A stretch of 64,000 bases of DNA, from positions 1,361,085-1,425,084 of the forward strand of contig CAVUZJ010000009.1 in the NCBI GenBank assembly GCA_963745975.1, in the 5' to 3' direction. Source of the stretch: JAKAWQ01 sp963745975 (GTDB lineage: Bacteria; Pseudomonadota; Alphaproteobacteria; Acetobacterales; Acetobacteraceae). Positions within the stretch are counted from its first letter, which is position 1, and each line of letters opens with the position of its first letter. The notes under the pieces were generated by a model. It saw only the letters and a program-made list of their open reading frames with translations, was not told the origin of the DNA and did no database searches. Position numbers and translations under genes: made by a program. Below, one piece after another: positions 27,468-34,646 of this stretch.

Positions 27468-29410
27468 CGCGGCCCGGGCGCAAGCGGGTAAGGCCGATCC
27501 TCGTCGAGCTTGGCCTGGTAGATCTCGATGCTTTCGATCACCCGCTCGACGTAATCGCGGGTCTCGCCGTACGACACGAGCTCGATCCAATCGATCATGC
27601 TGACACCGGCAAGGCGCGGATCGCCGTTCTCGGCGAGCCACACGCTCACCTGATCGGGCCCGGCGTTGTAGGCCGCCAGCGCCAGCGGCAGGCAGCCGTC
27701 GAACTGGTTGAGAAGCTTCAGCAGATAGGCGCTGCCGAGCGTCATGTTCTCGACCGGGTCGACGGCGAGCGCGGCCAGCGACACGCGCTCGCCGAGGCTT
27801 CGCGCCACGCGCTCGGCGGTGTCCGGCATCAGCTGCATCAGGCCGAGCGCGCCGGCGGCACTCGACGCGCCGACATCGAAGCTGCTCTCCTGGCGAATCA
27901 CACCCAAGGTGACGGCGGGATCGACGGGGCCGGCCGGGGGCTGGAAGGGGATCGGCCAGCCGGCCTCGGGCAGCATCTCGCCATAAATGCCTGCGACGCG
28001 GCCCGCCGCGACCGCCTGGTCAGGCAGGCCGAAGCCCAGCGCAAGGCGGGCGGCAAGCGAGCGGCCGGCGGGGTCGGGGGCGAGCGCCACCAGCTTCAGA
28101 ACGAACGCGCGCGCCCGCCGCGGCGCGCCCCAGGCGACCAGGAAGCCCGCGGCGCGCGCCACCTCGCGGCTGGCGAAGTCGAGCGCCTGCTCGCTCGTCC
28201 AGGCCGGATCGCTGAGCGCGCGGATGCGCGCTGCGAGATCGGCCGGGCTCTCGCCCAACGCGAGCGCAGCGAGCTGCCCGTAATAGGTCGTGGGCCAGGC
28301 TGCTGCCTCCTGGTACTCACGCCGTGCCCCCGGCTGATCGCCGCCGGCGGCGGCCGCCCGGCCGAGCCAGTAATGCGCGCGGCCTTGCGTGATCGCCGCC
28401 TTCGAGAGATCGGCGAGCGCCTGGAAATACTTGGCCGCCTCGGCCGGCGTGTGCAGGACCTCAAGCGCGATGAAGCCGGCGAGGAAATCCCGGTCGAGCG
28501 CCGCCTCGCCCGCGATCGGGAGCGGCGCGGTCTCGAGCGCGTAAGCCGCTTGGGCCTCGTTCTCGCGCAGCACGTCGCGGGCGAGGATGGCGCGCTGGTC
28601 CCAGAAATCGGAGCGCTCGGCGGGCTCCGCCGCCTGCTGCGCGGCCGCGCCGTCCTTTTTCCAGAGCTGAAGCGCCTGATCGAGATCGTTCTGCTGCTCG
28701 AGCCAGGTCGCCGCGGCGAGGAAGACGCCAGGATCGCGCCGCGCGGAGGCGGGCAGCGCGGCATAGGCGCCCCAGGCATCCGCCCGTCCGCTCAGGAGCC
28801 CGAGCCAGGCCGCCGCCGCTTGCTGATCGGCGGGCGAGAGAAGCTGCAATTGCCGGGCGGCTGCCCCAAGGTCGGTCGAGACGAGATGCGCGAAACGCTG
28901 CCACTGATCCGCCTGGGTCAGCGCATCCCCCCACTTCGCCCGTATCTCAGCCTCCCGGGCCGGCGAAAAATCACCGCTGATCCAGGCCCGCCTTGCATCG
29001 CGCGCGGCGGCGGCGCCATCGCCGCCCGCCTGCTCGGCGTCCGCGCAGCGCAGCAGCGTCTCGGCCGAGGCCGGCGGATACTGCGTGCACAGCTGGCGCA
29101 CCGTCGCATCGTCCGGCTCGGTCCCCAGCGCGGCATCGAGCCGCTGGCGCAACTGGTCCTGGAGCGGCCAATCGGGATTGTCCTGGAGGAAGGCCGCAAT
29201 CTCGGCCGCCGAGGCGGCGCCGGGATCGAGCAGGCGATAGAAGGTGACGAGCTTGCCGGCCACCGGGTCCGGATACTGGGCGGCCGCGGCGGCCGCCTGG
29301 TCCCACTGGTTCGCCCGGACGAACGGCATCGGGTTCTGCGCCGCCGCCGGACGGACGGGCAGAAGAAGAAGCGGCAGGATCAGGACCGGGAGGCCAACGC
29401 CAAGGCGCAT
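27464..29410 (-). CDS. slt: Soluble lytic murein transglycosylase
   Basis: About 648 residues from ATG 29410, chosen because it gives a signal peptide (MRLGVGLPVLILPLLLLPV, then AAAQ). A long alpha-helical superhelical domain precedes the catalytic SLT domain. The SLT domain has the catalytic Glu in VIRQESSFD, then GALGLMQLMPDTAERVA and NLTLGSAYL-like MTLGSAYLLKLL. It cleaves peptidoglycan glycan strands in the periplasm, forming 1,6-anhydromuramic ends. It is divergent from dapA, itself a step towards diaminopimelate for the wall. Confidence 0.9.
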   Translation of the reverse strand: MRLGVGLPVLILPLLLLPVRPAAAQNPMPFVRANQWDQAAAAAAQYPDPVAGKLVTFYRLLDPGAASAAEIAAFLQDNPDWPLQDQLRQRLDAALGTEPDDATVRQLCTQYPPASAETLLRCADAEQAGGDGAAAARDARRAWISGDFSPAREAEIRAKWGDALTQADQWQRFAHLVSTDLGAAARQLQLLSPADQQAAAAWLGLLSGRADAWGAYAALPASARRDPGVFLAAATWLEQQNDLDQALQLWKKDGAAAQQAAEPAERSDFWDQRAILARDVLRENEAQAAYALETAPLPIAGEAALDRDFLAGFIALEVLHTPAEAAKYFQALADLSKAAITQGRAHYWLGRAAAAGGDQPGARREYQEAAAWPTTYYGQLAALALGESPADLAARIRALSDPAWTSEQALDFASREVARAAGFLVAWGAPRRARAFVLKLVALAPDPAGRSLAARLALGFGLPDQAVAAGRVAGIYGEMLPEAGWPIPFQPPAGPVDPAVTLGVIRQESSFDVGASSAAGALGLMQLMPDTAERVARSLGERVSLAALAVDPVENMTLGSAYLLKLLNQFDGCLPLALAAYNAGPDQVSVWLAENGDPRLAGVSMIDWIELVSYGETRDYVERVIESIEIYQAKLDEDRPYPLAPGPR

Positions 29411-29505
29411 CGATCGCAATACTACCCCACGGGCGCCTTGCGGCGTATCCCCCACGCGCCTAGGTTTCCGGCCGCCCTTTTCCCTCGGAGGCTGCGAGGC
29501 GCGTC

Positions 29506-30384
29506 ATGTTCAAGGGTTCGCTCGTCGCTCTGATCACGCCCATGCGCGCCGACGGCGCGATGGACGAGAAGGCCTACGAGGCGTTCGTGGACTGGCAGAT
29601 CAGCGAAGGCACGCACGCCGTGGTGCCGGTCGGCACGACCGGCGAATCGCCGACGCTCAGCCACGCCGAGCATAAGCGCGCGGTCGCCATCGCGATCGCG
29701 GTCGCCAAGGGCCGCGTGCCCGTGATCGCCGGCACCGGCTCGAACAGCACCGCGGAGGCGATCGACCTCACGCGCCACGCCAAGGAAGCCGGCGCCGACG
29801 CGGCGCTTATCGTCACGCCCTACTACAACAAGCCGACCCAGGAAGGCCTCTACCTCCACTTCACGGCGATCGCCGACGCCGTCGATCTCCCGATCATCAT
29901 CTACAACATCCCCTCGCGCTCGGTGGTCGATATGAGCGTCGAAACCATGGCCCGCCTCGCCAGGCACCCAAACATCGTGGGCGTCAAAGACGCAACCGCG
30001 AACCTCGCCCGGCCGCTCTACACGCGCCGGGCCTGCGGGCCCGAATTCTGCCAGCTCACGGGCGAGGACTCGACCGCGATCGCCTTCCTCGCCGCCGGCG
30101 GCGACGGCTGCATCAGCGTCACCGGCAACGTCGCCCCGCGCCTCTGCAGCGAAATGCAAAGCGCCTGGCAGCAGGGCCGCGTCGCCGACGCAATGGGCCT
30201 GCAAGACCGGCTCCTGCCGCTGCACGACGCGCTCTTCACCGAAACGAGCCCCGGCCCGGTGAAATACGCGGCGAGCCTGCTCGGCCGGTCGAGCGAATTC
30301 TGCCGCCTGCCGCTCGCGCCGCTCGCCGAGGCGACCCGCACCAAAGTGCGCGCGGCAATGACCGAAGTCGGGCTGCTCAACTGA
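29506..30384 (+). CDS. dapA: 4-Hydroxy-tetrahydrodipicolinate synthase
   Basis: 292 residues, the expected length. It has GTTGESPTLSHAEH (pyruvate-binding and active-site Thr), ALIVTPYYNKPTQEGL (active-site Tyr), IIYNIPSRS (Tyr of the triad region) and the Schiff-base lysine in GVKDAT. It condenses pyruvate with aspartate semialdehyde, the first committed step of diaminopimelate and lysine synthesis. smpB follows after 7 bp, so the two are probably co-transcribed. Confidence 0.95.
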   Translation: MFKGSLVALITPMRADGAMDEKAYEAFVDWQISEGTHAVVPVGTTGESPTLSHAEHKRAVAIAIAVAKGRVPVIAGTGSNSTAEAIDLTRHAKEAGADAALIVTPYYNKPTQEGLYLHFTAIADAVDLPIIIYNIPSRSVVDMSVETMARLARHPNIVGVKDATANLARPLYTRRACGPEFCQLTGEDSTAIAFLAAGGDGCISVTGNVAPRLCSEMQSAWQQGRVADAMGLQDRLLPLHDALFTETSPGPVKYAASLLGRSSEFCRLPLAPLAEATRTKVRAAMTEVGLLN

Positions 30385-30391
30385 GCCGAAT

Positions 30392-30877
30392 GTGGCGGAA
30401 GCGAAACGGCGGCCGGGACTGATCGCGCACGGCGTTGTGGCACAGAACCGCAAGGCGCGGTTCAACTACACGATCCGCGACACCTTCGAAGCGGGCATGG
30501 TGCTCAAGGGCCCCGAAGTCAAATCGCTCCGCCTCGGCCGCGCAACATTGAGCGAGGCCTGGGCCGGAGAACGCAACGGCGAGCTCTGGCTGTTCAACGT
30601 CTATATCCCGGAATACCAGGGCGGCGTGCTCTCGCGCTTCGAACCGCGCGCGCCCCGCAAGCTGCTCATGAAACGCCAGGAAATCGCCCGCCTCACCGGC
30701 GCCGTCGCACGCGAAGGCGCCAGCCTCGTCCCGCTTGACATCCACTTCAACGACCGCGGCCGCGCCAAAGTACTGCTGGGCCTCGCCGAAGGCCGCAAGA
30801 AAGCGGACAAACGCGCCGCGATCGCCGAACGCGACTGGCGCCGCGACAAAGCCCGCCTGATGCGCGCGAAAGGTTAG
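30392..30877 (+). CDS. smpB: SsrA-binding protein SmpB
   Basis: 161 residues from GTG 30392. Features are AQNRKARFNYTI, GMVLKGPEVKSLRLGRA, WLFNVYIPEYQ, PRKLLMKRQEI, and the basic tail LAEGRKKADKR...DWRRDKARL. These are the hallmarks of SmpB, which brings tmRNA to stalled ribosomes for trans-translation. An ATG two bases upstream is out of frame and hits a stop quickly, so GTG is the start. The dapA-smpB order is common in alphaproteobacteria. Confidence 0.95.
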   Translation: MAEAKRRPGLIAHGVVAQNRKARFNYTIRDTFEAGMVLKGPEVKSLRLGRATLSEAWAGERNGELWLFNVYIPEYQGGVLSRFEPRAPRKLLMKRQEIARLTGAVAREGASLVPLDIHFNDRGRAKVLLGLAEGRKKADKRAAIAERDWRRDKARLMRAKG

Positions 30878-30887
30878 GAAGGCCAGG

Positions 30888-31117
30888 CCAGGGGCTCCGC
30901 CCCTGGACCGGGCCCCATCGCGCGAGCGCGATGGGAACCCGACCGCCAGGGCCTTGAGGCCCTGGACCCCCCAACGTTTTGCCCGACCCGGCAGCGAGGC
31001 TGACGCCCGGCGTCCCAGCGCTATGCCTAGCGGCTCGGCGTGGCGGCCAACATCCAAGCGAATGGGTTCCAAGGGCTCGCCCTTGGCGGGGGTTCCAAGG
31101 GGGCAGGGCCCCCTTGG
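30888..31117. terminator. Composite stem-loop island between convergent genes
   Basis: Five hairpins fill the gap between smpB and ggt. On the smpB side: CCAGGGGC-TCC-GCCCCTGG (30888-30906), CCCATCGCGC-GA-GCGCGATGGG (30914-30935) and CCAGGGCCT-TG-AGGCCCTGG (30946-30965). On the ggt side: CCAAGGGC-TC-GCCCTTGG (31069-31086) and CCAAGGGGGC-AGG-GCCCCCTTGG (31095-31117). The right half (31064-31117) matches 40311-40364 at all but one of 54 positions. A bidirectional termination role is inferred from placement. Confidence 0.7.
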
Positions 31118-31119
31118 TC

Positions 31120-32895
31120 TTAACGGCCCACGGCGTAGCCCTGCATGCCGCGGGGGTTAGCGCCGGCGAGGTATTGGTTGCCTTCGATGCGTGCGGCGGA
31201 GAGGCGGCCTTCGGACCAGTCGGCGCCTTTCTCGACCTGGTGGCCGCGGCTGGAGAGGGTTTCGGCGACGTCGTCGGCGTAGCGTCCTTCGAGGACGAGC
31301 TTGCCGGGGCGTGCGACGCGCGGCCAGAAGCTCGAGGGCCAATGTTCGGTGTGGAAGCTTGGCGCGTCGATCGCCTGTTGGGTGTTGAGGTCCTGGTGGA
31401 CCATGCGCAGGAAGAAGGTGAGCGACCACTGGTCCTGTTGTTCGCCGCCCGGCGTGCCGAAGGCCATCCAGGGTTTGCCGTCGCGGAGTGCGAAGGAGGG
31501 CGAGAGGGTGGTGCGCGGGCGCTTGCCGGGTGCCAGGCTGTTCGGCAGGTCGGGCGTGAGCCAGAACATCTGGCCGCGCGTGCCCATGCAGAAGCCGAGC
31601 TCGGGGATCACCGGCGAGGATTGCAGCCAGCCGCCCGAGGGTGTGGCGCTCACCATGTTGCCGTCGCGGTCGATCACGTCGAGGTGGCAGGTATCGGCGC
31701 CGATGACGCCGAGCCGCGCCACGGTGGGTTCGCCGGCGCCGAGGGCGGGCCCGAGCAGGTTGGCGCGGCCGGCTGCCTCTTGATCGACATGGGCGAGGTA
31801 GCCCGGGATCCGGCCGGGGCGCAGCTCGAGCGAGGCGCGGGCGCCGATGAGCTTGGCGCGCTCGGCGTTGTATTCGGGCGAGAGGAGCGCGCCGAGCGGG
31901 ACGGAGGCGAAATTGGGATCGCCGTAGTAGGCCTCGCGGTCGGCGAAGGCGAGCTTGGCGCATTCGACGACCGTGTGGACGAAGTCCGCGCCGAGCGGGT
32001 CCATGGAAGGGAGGTCGAAGTTCGCGAGCAGGGCGAGCTGCTGGAGGAAGACGGGTCCTTGGCTCCAGGGGCCGCATTTGAGGACCGTGTGGCCGTGATA
32101 GTCGAAGGAGACCGGGTCCTCGACGCTGGCCTGCCAGTTCGCGAGATCGTCGGCCGCGAGGAGGCCGCGGTGGCGTTCTCCGGACGCGTCGAGGACTTCG
32201 TTGCCGCGGAAGAAGCCGTCGATCGCGGCGGCGACGAAGCCGCGGTACCAAGCGGCGCGGGCGGCGTCGATCCGGGACTCGCGGTTGGCGCCCTTGGCTT
32301 CCGAGCAGACGCGGGCGTAGGTCGCGGCAAGCGCCGGGTTGGCGAAGAGGCTGCCCGGGGCAGGCACCGTGCCGTGCGGGAGGTAGACGGCGGCGCTTGA
32401 GGGCCAGGCGCTCTCGAAGAGCGGGCGGACGCTCTCGATCGCGGCCGGGACGCGCGCCACGAGGTGGATGCCTTTGGCGGCGTAAGAGATGGCGAAGGCG
32501 AGCACGTCCGCGAGTTCCCAGGTGCCCCAGTCGCGCAGGAGGAGGCACCAGGCGTCGAAGGCGCCGGGGACGACGGCGGGCAGAAGGCCGGTGCCGGGGA
32601 TGAGGTCGAGCCCGAGGGTGGAGAAGTGCGCGAGCGTCGCGGCGGCCGGCGCCACGCCCTGCCCGCAGATGACGTGCTGGGTGCCGGTGCGCGCGGAATG
32701 GAGGATGATCGGCGCGTCCCCGCCCGGGCCGTTGAGATGCGGCTCCGCCACTTGCAGCGTGAAGGCGGTGGCGGCGGCGGCATCGAAGGCGTTGCCGCCC
32801 CGTTCGAGCACCGCCATCCCGACCTGGCTCGCGATCCAGTGCGTGCTGGCGACGACGCCGAAGGTGGCGGCGATTTCGGGGCGGGTCGTGAACAT
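31120..32895 (-). CDS. Gamma-glutamyltransferase family protein (Ntn hydrolase)
   Basis: About 591 residues from ATG 32895 (GAGAGG upstream). The large-subunit part has ERGGNAFDAAAATAF, EPHLNGPGGDAP and FAISYAAKGIHL. The small subunit would begin at the Thr in ADTCHLDVIDRDGNMVS, the autocleavage and catalytic residue. FGTPGGEQQDQW follows. Family members hydrolyse or transfer gamma-glutamyl groups, or act as cephalosporin acylase-like amidases. No classical signal peptide is visible, so this is probably a cytoplasmic branch. An upstream in-frame extension to 32988 is not supported. Confidence 0.88.
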   Translation of the reverse strand: MFTTRPEIAATFGVVASTHWIASQVGMAVLERGGNAFDAAAATAFTLQVAEPHLNGPGGDAPIILHSARTGTQHVICGQGVAPAAATLAHFSTLGLDLIPGTGLLPAVVPGAFDAWCLLLRDWGTWELADVLAFAISYAAKGIHLVARVPAAIESVRPLFESAWPSSAAVYLPHGTVPAPGSLFANPALAATYARVCSEAKGANRESRIDAARAAWYRGFVAAAIDGFFRGNEVLDASGERHRGLLAADDLANWQASVEDPVSFDYHGHTVLKCGPWSQGPVFLQQLALLANFDLPSMDPLGADFVHTVVECAKLAFADREAYYGDPNFASVPLGALLSPEYNAERAKLIGARASLELRPGRIPGYLAHVDQEAAGRANLLGPALGAGEPTVARLGVIGADTCHLDVIDRDGNMVSATPSGGWLQSSPVIPELGFCMGTRGQMFWLTPDLPNSLAPGKRPRTTLSPSFALRDGKPWMAFGTPGGEQQDQWSLTFFLRMVHQDLNTQQAIDAPSFHTEHWPSSFWPRVARPGKLVLEGRYADDVAETLSSRGHQVEKGADWSEGRLSAARIEGNQYLAGANPRGMQGYAVGR

Positions 32896-33047
32896 CGCAC
32901 CTCTCTCGGATGGTTGGCCTGACAGGGTAGCGGCTCGCTCGCCGGCGGCAAAGCAGCGGGTCCCGGGCGCGGTGGGCGAACGTGACACGTGCAGGGAAAC
33001 AAGTTCGCGTTATGATAGAAAACGTCGGAAATTCGTGAGAGGTCCCC

Positions 33048-34496
33048 ATGTCGGCGAGCGCTGCCCCAACCGGTGCGTCAACCGGTGCGTCAACCGGTGC
33101 CTCCCTGGCCCATTCCGCGACGTCGGGGCGGTCGGCCACGCGCTTCGTCGCCCCCGCGGTTGCCTCCCCGCAGTCGAGCCCCGGCTCGTTCCAGCTGGCG
33201 CGGCTGCTTTCGACCGACGTCCTCGCGAGCTTTCCGGAGGCTTCCTACGAGGAGGATAGCCTCACCCAGAGCCTGTTCGGCAAGCGGCGCATCCTGCTCG
33301 CCAAGCCCGAGGCTATCCGCCATGTGATGCTCGAGAACTACACCAACTACACCCGCCCGCCCGCCTCGCGGCGCACGCTCCGTCCGCTGCTCGGGGATGG
33401 CGTCCTGATCAGCGAGGGCGAGAGCTGGCGCCACCAGCGCCGCACGCTCGCTCCGCTGTTCGCGCCGCGAGTGATCCCGATGCTCGGCGAGATGGTCCTC
33501 AATTCGGCCCTCACGTGGGTCGAGGCGCTGGAGAAGCGTGTGGGCGAGCCGATCGATCTTCTGCACGAGGTCGGGCATCTCGCGCTCGAGATCGCCGGAC
33601 GGACGATGTTCTCGATCGACACCGGCGAGGATGGGCTGATTTTGCGCAGCCACCTGGAGCGTTTCACCTTCGGGCTGGCCCAGCCGCACACGCTCGACTT
33701 CCTGCTGCCGCTCTGGCTGCCGTCGCCCTACGACATCGCCCGCCGGCGCTTCCACACCAACATGGCCCGTGTGGTGGCGCGGATCATGGACCGGCGGCTT
33801 GCGCAGCCGCCGGGCGAGCATGCGCGCGATCTGATGGAGCTGATGGCCGCCGCGCGCGATCCGGAGACGGGCGCCGGATTCTCCCGCGCGCAGCTGCTCG
33901 ACGAGGTGACGACGATGCTCGTCGGCGGGCACGAGACCACCGCGCATGGCCTCTTCTGGACGCTTTATCTGTTGGCATCGGCGCCGGAGGAGCAGGAGCG
34001 CCTCGCCGCGGAGGCGGATCAGGTGGACCTGACGCCGGCGCGGGTCGAGCAGGCGCTCGCGGATCTCGTGTTCACGCGCGCGGTTGCGAGCGAATCGCTC
34101 CGCCTTTATCCGCCGGGCGCGGTGATCAACCGCATGGCGCTCGCGGATGACCGCGCCGACGGCATCGAGATCCCGCGCGGGGCGCTGGTGGTGATCTCGC
34201 CCTGGCTGTCGCATCACCACAAGAAGTTCTGGCAGGAGCCTTACGCGTTCGATCCGCAGCGCTTCATGCCCGACGCGCCGGCCCCGCCGCGCTTCACCTA
34301 CATTCCGTTCGGCGCCGGCCCGCGCGGCTGCATGGGCGGCGGGCTCGCCATGGCGGAGCTGGCGCTGGTGGTGGCCGCGCTGCTGCGCCGTTTCCGCATC
34401 GAGCGCGCCGATACCCACGAGCCCAAGCCGATCAGCGTTATTGTTACGCGCCCGGACCGGCCGTTGCCGTTCCGCCTCTATCCGCGACGGAGCTAA
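33048..34496 (+). CDS. Cytochrome P450
   Basis: 482 residues. The I-helix motif is GGHETTAHG, the K-helix ExxR motif is ESLRLYP, and the heme-binding loop FGAGPRGCMG has the axial Cys. The N-terminus holds three GAST-like units encoded by a 12-bp tandem repeat. It lacks a membrane anchor, as usual for bacterial P450s, so it should be soluble and need separate redox partners. None is adjacent. Substrate unknown; the layout resembles CYP families with broad fatty acid or terpenoid substrates. GAGAGG precedes the ATG. Confidence 0.92.
   Translation: MSASAAPTGASTGASTGASLAHSATSGRSATRFVAPAVASPQSSPGSFQLARLLSTDVLASFPEASYEEDSLTQSLFGKRRILLAKPEAIRHVMLENYTNYTRPPASRRTLRPLLGDGVLISEGESWRHQRRTLAPLFAPRVIPMLGEMVLNSALTWVEALEKRVGEPIDLLHEVGHLALEIAGRTMFSIDTGEDGLILRSHLERFTFGLAQPHTLDFLLPLWLPSPYDIARRRFHTNMARVVARIMDRRLAQPPGEHARDLMELMAAARDPETGAGFSRAQLLDEVTTMLVGGHETTAHGLFWTLYLLASAPEEQERLAAEADQVDLTPARVEQALADLVFTRAVASESLRLYPPGAVINRMALADDRADGIEIPRGALVVISPWLSHHHKKFWQEPYAFDPQRFMPDAPAPPRFTYIPFGAGPRGCMGGGLAMAELALVVAALLRRFRIERADTHEPKPISVIVTRPDRPLPFRLYPRRS
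33069..33104 (+). repeat. 12-bp tandem repeat inside the P450 coding sequence
   Basis: Three units of ACCGGTGCGTCA (the last one ACCGGTGCCTCC) encode a TGAS/STGA run near the N-terminus. Unit gain or loss would keep the frame. Confidence 0.9.
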
Positions 34497-34589
34497 AGCG
34501 TGATGACCGAAGGCGGAATCGGGGCAGCCCGCGGGGCAGCCCGCGAACTCGTTCGCGGGGACCCCGGCGCCGTAGGTCTGAATCACGCG
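34497..34589 (-). repeat. MITE-like dispersed repeat, copy 2 (inverted)
   Basis: Read on the minus strand it starts CGCGTGATTCAGACCTACGG and ends GGTCATCACGCT, like copy 1 at 18157-18238. It is 11 bp longer because a CGGGCTGCCC segment is duplicated. Its internal hairpin CCCGCGAAC-TC-GTTCGCGGG is perfect. It begins directly after the P450 stop codon. Confidence 0.85.
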
Positions 34590-34602
34590 ATAAAACAATG
34601 AC

Positions 34603-34646
34603 CTAGAGCGGGACGGGTGAGCGCGAGCGATCCCATCCCGCTCTAG
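34603..34646 (-). terminator. Hairpin containing the kinase stop codon (CTAGAG family, copy 2)
   Basis: CTAGAGCGGGA pairs with TCCCGCTCTAG, extended by GGG/CCC after one mismatch. The loop contains GTGAGCG, as in copy 1. The TAG of the histidine kinase (34643-34645) is within the stem. Confidence 0.6.

Noticed and set aside
27452..29533. Long plus-strand open frame opposite slt
   Set aside because: The slt catalytic domain and signal peptide are clear on the minus strand.
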